Below, in pieces: positions 55,703 through 64,000 of a DNA stretch of 64,000 bases (position 1 is the stretch's first letter; each line of letters starts with the position of its first letter). Source of the DNA: Dugong dugon (Eukaryota; Chordata; Mammalia; Sirenia; Dugongidae). Position numbers and translations under genes: made by a program. The notes below the pieces were generated by a model. The model did not search any database and was not told where the DNA came from. It worked only from the letters and a program-made list of their open reading frames with translations. The DNA lies in contig CM057473.1 in assembly GCA_030035585.1 (NCBI GenBank), positions 10,280,501-10,344,500 of the forward strand, written 5' to 3'.

Positions 55703-56442
55703 ATTTATTGTAATTCAATACATTTACTTTTTAAACATCAAACATAATTCTTACAATTTTAAAAATAGTACTTTTTATAAACAAGCATTGTTTCTTTTCT
55801 TCCTGAAGTTGTGTCTTACAAGATACATATGTATACTTATGTTCCTTTTTAAACGAAGTCACTACTGTAAATAAGTAACTGAATTTATATTAGTGAATAT
55901 TGAGCAATTGTGTATACAAATCAAAGATTTTACTTAAAAAAATATCCTGCAGGTAATTTACAGGCTTTGTGTATTTAAAATGTGATTTCATTTACAAAAC
56001 TTGTCCTTTCACACAACTAGTTACCTAGGCACAAAGTGAGGCCCATCTGTGTTTCTTATTTAAAATGCAGCGGCTCCTGCGTTATGAGAACAACTTTGCC
56101 TTTCATGAGCAGTGGGAGCTCTTCTCTCAAGCCAAATAGCCTTAGCTTCTCTCTTGTTGTCTCAAACTTTAAAAGGAATTTCAATCTGCTAAATAGCTGC
56201 ACTGAATTGGAGGACTGCCTTTTATTACTGTGCAAAAGACAAGATTCTATAAAAACTGTTAAGAAGCATTTCCCTGCAATAACATACTACGAGGTGTGGA
56301 TCTGAAAAGGCTTTTCTATCACCACTGCTACAACTGGGCGGATGGCTGCTGCCTATACCATGTCTGCATTAAGTGCAACACTTTCCTAAGAATTGACTAT
56401 TGGAAGCATTTTAAATTATAGCACAAAATATTCCTTGATTAT
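55703..56442. other. no recognised feature
   Basis: AT-rich, unique-looking. The 89-codon frame 56036-56305 has no motif. Confidence 0.4.
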
Positions 56443-56961
56443 TGTTATGGATTGAATTGTGTCCCTCCAAAACGTATACTAATTTAGCTAGGCCATCATT
56501 CCCAGTATTGTGTGATTGTCCACAACTTTGTGGTCTGATGTGACTATCCTATGTGTTGTAAATCCTAATGTCTATGATGTTAATGAGGCAGGATTAGAGG
56601 CAGTTATGTTAATGAGGCAGGATTCAGTCTACAGGATTAGGTTGTTTCTTGAGTCAATCTCTTTTGAGATATAAAAGAAAGACGTAAGCAGAGAGGGGCG
56701 GGACCTCATGCTACCAAGAAAGAGGCACTGGGAGTAGAGCATGTCCTTCGGACTCAGGGTCCCTGTGCTGAGAAGCGTCTAGACCAGGGGAAGAGTGATG
56801 ACAAGGACCTTCCCCCAGAAACGACAGAGAAAGCCTTCCCCTGGAGCTGGTGACCTAAATTCCGACTTCTAGTCTCCTACACTGTGAGAGAACAAACTTC
56901 TGTTTGTTAAAGCCATCCACTTGTGGTATTTCTATTATAGCAGCACTAGATAACTAAGATA
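56443..56961 (+). mobile_element. MaLR-type solo LTR, full length
   Basis: Begins 'tgttatggattgaattgtgt' and ends 'agataactaagata' (CA decayed to TA). It contains 'gttaatgaggcaggattaga', 'tttgagatataaaagaaaga' and 'ctgtgagagaacaaacttct'. Flanks 'attat' and 'ataat', 4 of 5. It is the complete reference for the truncated copy at 7007. Confidence 0.92.
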
Positions 56962-57274
56962 ATAATTATTTTACAAATGAAAATTTTAGACCCTGCTGGC
57001 ATTTAAAGATGGCCTTTAAAATGGAAGGTACAGACTGTAGGGCAAGCCAGATGTAAGAACATGAAGAAAAACAGCAGAAGTTGAGGGCCAGACCTTTTAC
57101 AGGAGCCAGTAGCTGTACCATATCATGGAGACATAATATGACCAGTATGCTGGGACTCGAAATAGCCTGGAAAGGTAGGGAAGGCGGCCAGAAACTAGCC
57201 TGCCTGGGTTAGTAGGAACCACCAGGCTATAGACACAAGAAAGAGGAGAATAGCTAGCAATATAGCAAAGGGGT
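56962..57274. other. no recognised feature
   Basis: Unique-looking. Confidence 0.4.
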
Positions 57275-57465
57275 TAAGTTTCAGACATATCCACATTCAA
57301 ATACTATGTGAACCATCTACTAGTTGTGTGACTTGAATAATTTACTCCCGTGTCCTAACACTTGATTTTCTTATCTGAATAACAGGGATAAAAGAGTATC
57401 TATCTTGTAGAGTTATTATTAGCACTTAGTTAACAGTCAACAAACTGTATTAGTATTATCATTTT
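57275..57465 (+). mobile_element. MIR SINE
   Basis: 'caaatactatgtgaaccatc', 'actagttgtgtgacttgaat', 'ttcttatctgaataacaggg', 'cttgtagagttattattagc' in MIR order. Confidence 0.7.
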
Positions 57466-57659
57466 ATTACTGCATAGAGAGGTGGTGAAGCAAAGCTCAG
57501 TTTCAACTGCCATCAGTATTAACTGCTCTGAGCAGTGACTCTATTGTAGAAATGACAGTTTCTGGAAGGTGGTGCTGCTTGTTAACACCTAGCATCGCTG
57601 GGCACTTATTTTGGTGTGAGTCCTCAGGCAGCACTTGGTAGTGGGGAAATACAAATAAT

Positions 57660-58366
57660 AATAATAAGTAGTTGCCATCAAGTTGATCCCAACTCATGTT
57701 GACCTTGTGTGTGACAGAGGAGAACTGTGCTCCACAGGGTTTTTGGAACAGGCTGCAGAAGCTTAACTTCCACCATTGCTAGCCCCTGCTTTTCCTCATG
57801 ATATTTTCTTTTTCGTTATTCTTTCTCCCTCCTCTTATTCCAGTGAGATTGACTGAAGTTTCTTCTTGGAAGGTGGCAGAACAAATTGATAACCCTCAAG
57901 GACTAGAATTAACTCATCTGTGATGTAACAGTCATGACTAACAGTGCCAGATAACCTTCAAGGGTTGCCAGTAAGAAGTTAGATCATCTGAGACATGAGA
58001 AATGTGACCATGGGAAGAGAAACTATAATCCTGTCCCTTTACAACCTTCAGCCAGTCTCCAGTCGGGGAGACAGGTTTTTTGGAGGAGCTCATTCCCCTC
58101 TGTCTGCTGTATATCAATATACAATTACCCCTGTCCGGCCATAGCACCATCAGCATGAGATTACCTAAACAAGCGGATCTTGGCTAAGACTCAAGATCCA
58201 CATGTCCACAGAGATGGGACCATCTTCTTGCATCCTTCATCGGGTGGCTCAAATCTGCGATTTGCAGTAACATTTTTCAATGGCTGTGATTTTTCAGAAG
58301 TAGATTGCCAAGCCTTTCTTTCAAGGCACTTCTGGGTGGACTCGAATTTCCAAACTTTCAGTTAAG
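57660..58366 (-). mobile_element. antisense AfroSINE split by a 527-bp insert
   Basis: First piece 57660-57744: 'gtagttgccatcaagttgat', 'gctccacagggttttt'. Second piece 58272-58366: 'tttttcaatggctgtgattt', 'gattgccaagcctttctttc', 'cttctgggtggactcgaatt'. They join exactly in the middle of 'cagggtttt/caatggctg' of the family. The tRNA head is lost. The insert 57745-58271 is unclassified and ends in one arm of the 58137/59347 inverted repeat. Confidence 0.78.
58137..58240. repeat. left arm of a 104-bp inverted repeat
   Basis: Reverse complement of 59347-59450, about 92% identical (8 mismatches counted). Includes 'agattacctaaacaagcgga' and 'gtccacagagatgggacc'. Confidence 0.9.
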
Positions 58367-58456
58367 ATATATGTCACAGTCACATCTTTAGGGACTGGAT
58401 TTTTGTTGGCTTGTTTGTTTAATAACAATATATCTTTTTTGTGTTATTTTCTGAAG

Positions 58457-58489
58457 AAGGTTTATAATGACTCTGATGCTCAACTCCAG
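58457..58489 (+). other. candidate 33-nt exon (unproven)
   Basis: Flanked by a pyrimidine-rich tract ending 'gttattttctgaag' and a strong donor 'cag/gtaaga' (GT at 58490). 33 nt, a multiple of three, reading KVYNDSDAQLQ without stops. It lies in the only non-repeat DNA between a SINE half and a young L1. Chance matches of this quality are expected in 64 kb, so this is a lead only. Confidence 0.15.
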
Positions 58490-58543
58490 GTAAGAACCCC
58501 TACCCAAAGAAGACCTGTTCAAAACCTAAGTAGAGTGTCCAGT

Positions 58544-59248
58544 TCCCAAACATCTAGCTCAACTGGCATAACAAAGTTTACAAAGAAAATGTTCTACATT
58601 CTACTTTGCTGAGTAGGGTCTGGGGTCTTAAAAGCTTGTGAGTGGCCATCTAAGATACTTCACTGGTCTCACCCCATTTGGAGCAATGGAGAATGAAGAA
58701 AACCAAAGGCATAAGGGAAAGATTAGTCCAAAAGACTAATGGACCACAAGCACCACAGCCTCCACCAGACTGAGTCCAGCACAACTAGATGGTGCCCGGC
58801 TACCACCACCAACTGCTCTGACAGGGATCACAATAGAGGGTCCTGGACAGAGCTGGAGAAAAATGTACAACAAAATTCTAACTCACAAAAAAAAGAGTAG
58901 ACTTACTGGTCTGACAGAGACTGGAGAAACCCAAGAATATGGTCCTCGGGCACCCTTATAGCTCAGTAATGAAGTCACTCCTGAGGTTCACCCTTCAGCC
59001 AAAGATTAGACAGGCCCATAAAACAAAACAAGACTAAATGGGCACACCAGCCCAGGGGCAAGGACAGGAAGGCAGGAGGGGAGAGGAAAGCTGGTAATGG
59101 CGAACCCAGGTTTGAGAAAGGGAGAGTTTTGACATGTTGTGAGCTTGGCAACCAATGTTGCAAAACAATATGTGTATCAACTGTTTAATGAGAAACGAGT
59201 TTGCTCTGTAAACCTTCATCTAAAGCACAATAAAAAAAAAAAAATGAA
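58544..59248 (+). mobile_element. young L1 3' UTR, 8-bp TSD
   Basis: 'aacatctagctcaactggca', 'gtggccatctaagatacttc', 'actagatggtgcccggctac', 'ttcacccttcagccaaagat', 'cttcatctaaagcacaataa' and an A tail. Flanked by 'tgtccagt' at 58536-58543 and 59249-59256. Little diverged from 53380-53846 where they overlap. Confidence 0.94.
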
Positions 59249-59256
59249 TGTCCAGT

Positions 59257-59826
59257 CTCCACTCATGCAGATTAAGACATAGGGCAGCTATAGTATGATT
59301 TCAGTAACCCATGAGAAGGACCAGATACTGCAAATTTGGAAAACTTATGAAGGATGCAAGAAGATTGTCCCATCTCTGTGGACCTGTGGATCTTGAATTT
59401 TAGCCAAGATCCACTTGCTTAGGTAATCTCTTGCTGATGGTGCTAAGGCCCTTATTATATCACCAGGCTTGTTTAGAATTGACTCCACTGGATCAAGGGA
59501 AACAGAATCTGCCAGAGACAAGCCTTAGTGGACTCAGGAGGTACTGACAGACAGTGAAAAGGGAAATGAAGACCCGTATTGATGTTTCCAGATGGAAGAC
59601 AGCAACTTCTATCCATGAGTTCTAGACAGAAATTAGACACCAAAAGAGACAAATGAGCTCATAAAAGTGGAAATCCAAGGACAAAGTGCCAGGCAGAGCA
59701 TCAACCTCAGGCTGCACGGAGCTGCTAGACACACTTCTTCCCTGGCGAGTGGTATTATTTTGACACTACGGGCCAGAAAATTTCAGCAATCCAAGATCAA
59801 AATTAAGCTAAGAAAAAACATTGTCT
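59257..59826. other. unclassified, includes the right inverted-repeat arm
   Basis: Only the arm at 59347-59450 stands out. No frame or family. Confidence 0.4.
59347..59450. repeat. right arm of a 104-bp inverted repeat
   Basis: Pairs with 58137-58240. Weaker similarity may extend inward (to about 58260 and 59325). Confidence 0.9.
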
Positions 59827-59838
59827 AAATTGCTTCTT

Positions 59839-60104
59839 TGAGGACGGCGAGACTTTGGCTCACTTACTTTGGACATGTCATCAGGTAAGACCAATCGTTG
59901 GAAAAGGACATGTTGTTTGGTAAAGTAGAAAGTCAGCTCAAATGAGGGAAACCCTTAATGGATTGACATAACAGCCACAACAATGGACTCAAACTTGCCA
60001 ATGATCATGAAGATGGTGCAGGACTGGGCAATGTTTTATTTTGTTTTGTTATATACATTTGGAATCTATGAGTCAGAGCACACTGAAAGGCAATTAACAA
60101 CTAC
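59839..60104 (+). mobile_element. RTE/BovB 3' end with 12-bp TSD
   Basis: 'ggacggcgagactttggctc', 'tactttggacatgtcatcag', 'gtgcaggactgggcaatgtt', (aac)-like tail. TSD 'aaattgcttctt' (59827-59838) and 'aaattgtttctt' (60105-60116). Confidence 0.92.
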
Positions 60105-60116
60105 AAATTGTTTCTT

Positions 60117-60774
60117 GTGACCTATCCTTGCCCTTCAATAGGAAAGCCTAGAATGTAAAATAAATTAACCTTGAACTTTGGGAAGGTTTTTTGATCTTTT
60201 TTATCCCCCCTCCCCCCCCGAGGAAAAGGGATAACTGGGTTTTTCTAATGTTGTCATACTGTAATTTTTTCATCTGTATTCACATAACAGTGACCCTGCA
60301 AACACAACCACACAAATGAAATCACACAAACACGTGCCAACACCCACATGTACATAAATGCATCCTCACAAATTATTCAGTACAATGGAGCCATATTTTA
60401 TTGAGTAGATTCCAAGTTACAGATTGTCCTCAGCATCAGGAAAGTTTGCCATGCCTATCCATCAGTGATGTTGGATCCCAGACAGTTGTTTTACGGTATT
60501 ATTTTAGTCATCTGCACTTCTGACTCTGGTCCTACAACCTTGCCTCTACCAAAAGCTGAGTTTCCTAAATAATAAACCAGGTGTGTGTGGAGGGTACCTT
60601 TGGATGGGACTTCTAGCAGAGATGTGACTGTCTATTTTTAGCAGGAAAGAAAAAAATCAGTTGCCCGTTTCTTTTATATTACAGCTATCAGATTTAAAAA
60701 AAAAAAACAAAGATGAGTTGGATCATTAACACATAAAGTTCTAAAGTATAAATGTATAAGTTGTGGTGACCCTT
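60117..60774. other. no recognised feature
   Basis: Unique-looking. C run near 60206-60219, CA-rich stretch 60298-60345, A run 60696-60707. Confidence 0.4.
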
Positions 60775-61065
60775 CATTCATAAAATAAACATTTTATGCC
60801 AGGCACTGTGCTGGGCGTTAGACATTTCCCTGTGATCAAGACAGATGTGGTCCCTGCTGTTATGGAACTTACATTCAGATGAGGCAGAAAGGAGAATAAA
60901 CAAATAAATAGTCAAATAATTAAATAAGTATACATGGGGGCAAATATGTGCAAGAAACTAACAAGGGAGCGAGATAGAGAATGATGGCGGCAGGGAACCT
61001 CCTCTAGATGGGTGGTCAACAAAGACCTCTCTGATGAGTTGGCATTTCTTTCAGTCCTTCAGCAG
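60775..61065 (-). mobile_element. L2 LINE, antisense
   Basis: 'atgccaggcactgtgctggg', 'ggtccctgctgttatggaac', 'gagaataaacaaataaatag', 'acaaagacctctctgatgag' match antisense L2 order. Confidence 0.78.
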
Positions 61066-61087
61066 CAACTGACAACTGAGCCATGTG

Positions 61088-61362
61088 GTTGCTGCTAGTT
61101 GCCAGTGAGTCAACTCTAACTCATGGTGACCTTACATATAGCAGAATGAAACACTGCCTGCTCCTGTGCCATCTGCACGACCATTGGTATGTTTGTTGCG
61201 GCTATTGTGTCAACCCATCTCATTGAGGATTTCCCTCATTTTCACTGACCTTCTACTTTACCAAACTTCATGTCCTCTTCTAGGGATTAGTCTTACCTGA
61301 TGACATGTCCAAAGTAATTGAGCCAAAATCTCACCATCCTGGCTTCTAAGGAGTGATTAAGC
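61088..61362 (-). mobile_element. RTE/BovB 3' end, antisense
   Basis: 'gctagttgccagtgagtcaa', 'gcctgctcctgtgccatctg', 'atctcattgaggatttccct', 'caccatcctggcttctaagg'. Confidence 0.9.
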
Positions 61363-61956
61363 CATAACCTTGGTAAATTCTGTTCCATGTTCAGAATCCA
61401 AACATTTTAGTTGTAAAGTACATTGCAAAAATGAAAAATATCTTCAACTGAAATAGAGACTTGAGTTTGTCCAAATGCTGGCTTCACAGTCCCTCAAGAA
61501 CATGAAGATCTCTAGGTACTAAGAAGTTCTTGTAAAAAGAGGAAGAAAAATGAGTATCTCTGGAGCATTGTCTTCAAGTTTTATGAAATTCCAAGCTCAC
61601 TGCAAAGAGTTTATAGAGACAGAAAGTTCTTTGAGTTCAGCAAGACTTAGCAAGCAGCACTTAACCTTAGCCACAGAACTACTTGTGCATTCAAGTCTAC
61701 AAGCAAAATAAATCTCAGCTTTCCATTATCAGCTCTAGTCACACTGAATAGAAAAAGGGAAAGGTGAGGTTACCCAGCATGAGAGTGAGCTGAGTACTCA
61801 AGCAGGTTAGCTGTTTTGATCCATTTTAAGAAATTTGTAGTGCTTCAACAAATGTGATAGGCAAAGACATATAGTATGTTTTTCTTTTTTTCTGTTTTCA
61901 ATTGTTTCAATCTGCTCTAATTTGGAAGGTATCCTTTATTAAACAAGCTGTAGATG
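61363..61956. other. no recognised feature
   Basis: Unique-looking. Confidence 0.4.
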
Positions 61957-61966
61957 TTTATTGCAG

Positions 61967-62670
61967 TTGTTGTTGTTAGGTGCTGTCAAGCCAGTTCCGA
62001 CTCATAGCAACCCTATGTACAAGAGAACGAAACACTGCCCAATCCTGCTTCATCCTCACAATCATTGCTATGTCTGAACCCACTGTTGCAGGCACTGCAT
62101 CTTCCTCTTTTTTGCTAACCCTCTATTTTACCAAGCATGATGTCCTTCTCCAGGGACTGGTCCCTCCTGATAATATGTCCCAAGTACATAAGACGAAGTT
62201 TCACCATCCTTGCTTCTAAGGAGCATTCTGGCTGTACTTCTGAAACAGATTTGTTTGTTCTTCTGGCAGTCAGTGGGTATATTCAGTATTCTTCAACACC
62301 ATAATTCAAATGCATCAATTCTTCTTTGGTCTTCCTAATTCATTGTCCAGCTTTCCCATGCATATGAGACACTTGAAAATACCTTGCCTTGGGACAGGCG
62401 CACCTTAGTCCTCAAAGTGATATCTTTGATTTCTTACACCTTAAAGAGGTCTTTTGCAGCAGATTTGCCCAATGCAATAGGTTGATTTCTTGACTGCTGC
62501 TTCCATGGGCATTGATTGTAGATCCATGTAAAATGAAATTCTTGACAACTTCATTATTTTCTCCATTTATCCTGATATTGCTTATTGATTTAATTGTGAG
62601 GATTTTTGTTTTCTTAATGTTGAATTGTAATCCATACTGAAGGCTGTAGTCTTCGATAGTCATCAGTAAA
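61967..62670 (-). mobile_element. RTE/BovB 3' part, antisense, 0.7 kb
   Basis: 'ttgttgttgttaggtgctgt', 'agcatgatgtccttctccag', 'taagacgaagtttcaccatc', 'caccttaaagaggtcttttg', 'gaaggctgtagtcttcgata'. The antisense frame 62412-62663 contains DYSLQYGLQFNIKKTKIL, an RT-region block. Possible weak TSD 'tttattgcag' (61957) and 'cttattgtag' (62671). Confidence 0.92.
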
Positions 62671-62704
62671 CTTATTGTAGTAGGATTATAAAATGTAGAA
62701 AACC

Positions 62705-62726
62705 AAAATAAATAAATAAATAAGAA
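62705..62726. repeat. (AAAT)n
   Basis: Short AAAT repeat. Confidence 0.8.
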
Positions 62727-62754
62727 AAATTAGCCTGATGGTAGATTGAAGGTG

Positions 62755-63430
62755 ATAATAGCCCTAGTTTGTCACTCTTCCCTGTATCTACATCGTTTGC
62801 ATATAACTGTAGTATTCTCCCACGCTAGGCTCAGTCATGTGACTTGCTTTGGGCCAATGAGATTCTGTTGAATGTGATGCAAACAGAGGCATGAAAGGCA
62901 TTCGCATGATTGAGCTTACTTATGCTTGTCCTTTGCCATTGCCATAAGAAGGACATCTCCAGGCTAGCCCTCTCATCATAGGAGAAGGCTGAGGGACATG
63001 AGGACCAGACTCGAGTTGCTGCAGGCATCCCAGCCACATTAACCCGATTTCAACTCACAGCAACCCTATACAACAGAGTAGAACTTCCTCATAGGGTTTC
63101 CAAGGGTATAAATCTTTATAAAAGTAGACTGCCACATCTTTCTCCCACAGAGCAACTTGTTGGTTCAAACCACCACCCTTTCAGTTAGCAGCTGAGTGCT
63201 TAGCTACCGTGCCACCAAGGCTCCTATCCAAGCCCCAGGCATCCTAAATACTACCCAGACTTGTGAAAGAGCCTAGCCAAGATCAGCAGAGCCACCAAGC
63301 TAAACTAAGCTGACTGTAGACACATGAGCAAGACAGAGATGAGCCAAACGCAGCCCTTGCAGATTCGAAAGCTAATAAACATTTTGTTCTGTTGTATCTC
63401 ATTCAGGGTTTATGGTAGTTTATTAAGAAG
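62755..63430 (+). mobile_element. ancient LTR split by an AfroSINE
   Basis: 'gacttgctttgggccaatga', 'tgccattgccataagaagga', 'caggctagccctctcatcat' before, and 'agccaagatcagcagagcc', 'actgtagacacatgagcaag', 'aaagctaataaacattttgt' (AATAAA signal) after the SINE, follow a common old mammalian LTR. Family not named. Boundaries approximate. Confidence 0.6.
63040..63224 (-). mobile_element. AfroSINE, antisense
   Basis: 'acccgatttcaactcacagc', 'ctcatagggtttccaagggt', 'ctgccacatctttctcccac', 'cctttcagttagcagctgag'. Weak TSD around 'catcccagcc' and 'tatccaagcc'. Confidence 0.9.
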
Positions 63431-63837
63431 AATTATATATTTTGTGACGATCAAACTCTGATACAATACCCTCAAACAGAACAACTTAAGAGTGCTCTCA
63501 TTTTACTTTAATATTTTGTCCTATTTATAGACTTTTTAAAGATCATAGGTCATAGAGCAGGAAGTATGAGCTTGGTTTCCTGGTTTTAATCTACCACATG
63601 GGAATGGAGTAGATACTGGGGGAAAAGAAATGTATGGTTGACATCCAGCCAATCAGCAAGGAAAAATTCCAAAGGAGGGAAAGAGTAGACTCTCCTATTA
63701 AGTCAGTAAAGTAAAACAGAATATATGCAGGGATTGAAGCTGGAAGTAAGGTTGGGGTGAGGGTAGGGGGAAGGCATTCCAAATGGAAGGACCAAGACAT
63801 CACTTAGGGCTCCTTCCTTACAAGTAATTCTGGCTGT
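63431..63837. other. no recognised feature
   Basis: Unique-looking. Confidence 0.4.
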
Positions 63838-64000
63838 TACTGATGGAATTATGTTCCTCAAAAAAGATATGCTAAAGTTCTAACCATTGTATTGGTGAAT
63901 GTGAACTTTGTTGTGGTGATAGGATTTTTCTTTGCGGATGTTATCAGTTAAATTAAGGAGGTCATACTGGAGTAGGGTGGGTCCTAATCTTAATCCCTTC
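63838..64000 (+). mobile_element. start of a MLT1-like LTR, cut by window end
   Basis: 'tactgatggaattatgttcc', 'ctaaagttctaaccattgta', 'tttgcggatgttatcagtta' and 'gtgggtcctaatcttaatcc' follow the 5' part of MLT1-type LTRs. The rest lies outside. Confidence 0.7.

Noticed and set aside
60298-60360. CA-rich stretch as a microsatellite
   Set aside because: Too irregular: no unit is repeated more than a few times.
1-64000. CRISPR array or prokaryotic operon
   Set aside because: The repeated units are SINEs and LINE ends of 100-2000 bp with TSDs, and no array of short equal repeats exists. The sequence is mammalian.

Overview
The window is nuclear DNA of a placental mammal, AT-rich and gene-poor, from an intergenic or intronic region. 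The repeats point to Afrotheria, most likely an elephant or a close paenungulate. I see about eighteen AfroSINE copies or fragments (tRNA-like head, body ending near 'cgactcaacggcaac'). There are fourteen RTE/BovB-type LINE pieces, several with 3' ends in (aac)n, and three SINEs with a tRNA-Gly-like head and a BovB-derived body. L1 3' ends and MaLR-like LTRs of lineage-specific type are also present. These sit among old shared mammalian repeats (L2, MIR, MER5A-like, MER20-like, older L1 3' ends). The species call is my recognition of repeat families, not a database result.

I find no gene I can support. All open frames are short (at most 160 codons). They are chance frames, frames inside repeats, or decayed retrotransposon protein remnants: the L1 ORF2 C-terminus at 13-213, BovB reverse transcriptase at 34215-35795 and 45190-45636, and an L2/CR1-type endonuclease remnant near 16530-16660. 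One possible 33-nt exon with good splice signals lies at 58457-58489, but it is only a candidate.

Layout. 1-1610: L1 3' end with an unusual double tail. 1611-9150: unclassified sequence with a 74-bp-arm palindrome, SINEs, BovB 3' ends, an antisense old L1, a MaLR LTR and MER5-type hAT relics. 9160-11943: a three-layer L1 nest, including a copy with an apparent 3' transduction. 12018-15420: L2 with an LTR, and a second copy of the same L2/LTR junction. 16430-18348: L2 remnant, AfroSINE, and an L1 3' end split by a solo LTR. 18640-21293: two tRNA-Gly SINEs and an internally deleted mini-BovB. 21900-22785: an old L1 split by a solo LTR. 25574-30802: LTR, MIR, SINEs, L2 and several L1 ends. 32208-37430: MaLR LTR and a 2-kb BovB. 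38580-40080: an antisense old L1 carrying two AfroSINEs. 40452-46167: MER20-like elements and a Tigger-like DNA element containing a BovB. 46840-47520: an ERV LTR with a probable leader. 48750-54190: a cluster of antisense BovB pieces, one split by an L1. 54703-56961: solo LTRs and an L1/SINE chimera. 57275-59450: MIR, a split AfroSINE and an inverted repeat around a young L1. 59839-64000: BovB pieces, L2 and LTRs.

The elements do not work together as genes. They form a dated record of insertions: many keep target-site duplications (TSDs), so order can be read from nesting. Old L1, L2 and MIR came first, then LTRs and BovB, then AfroSINEs and young L1s. The most interesting structures are two L1 copies with foreign sequence between two poly(A) tracts, a recurrent double-tailed L1 3' end, a TSD-flanked mini-BovB resembling the body of the tRNA-Gly SINE, and the rearranged 57.7-59.5 kb block.
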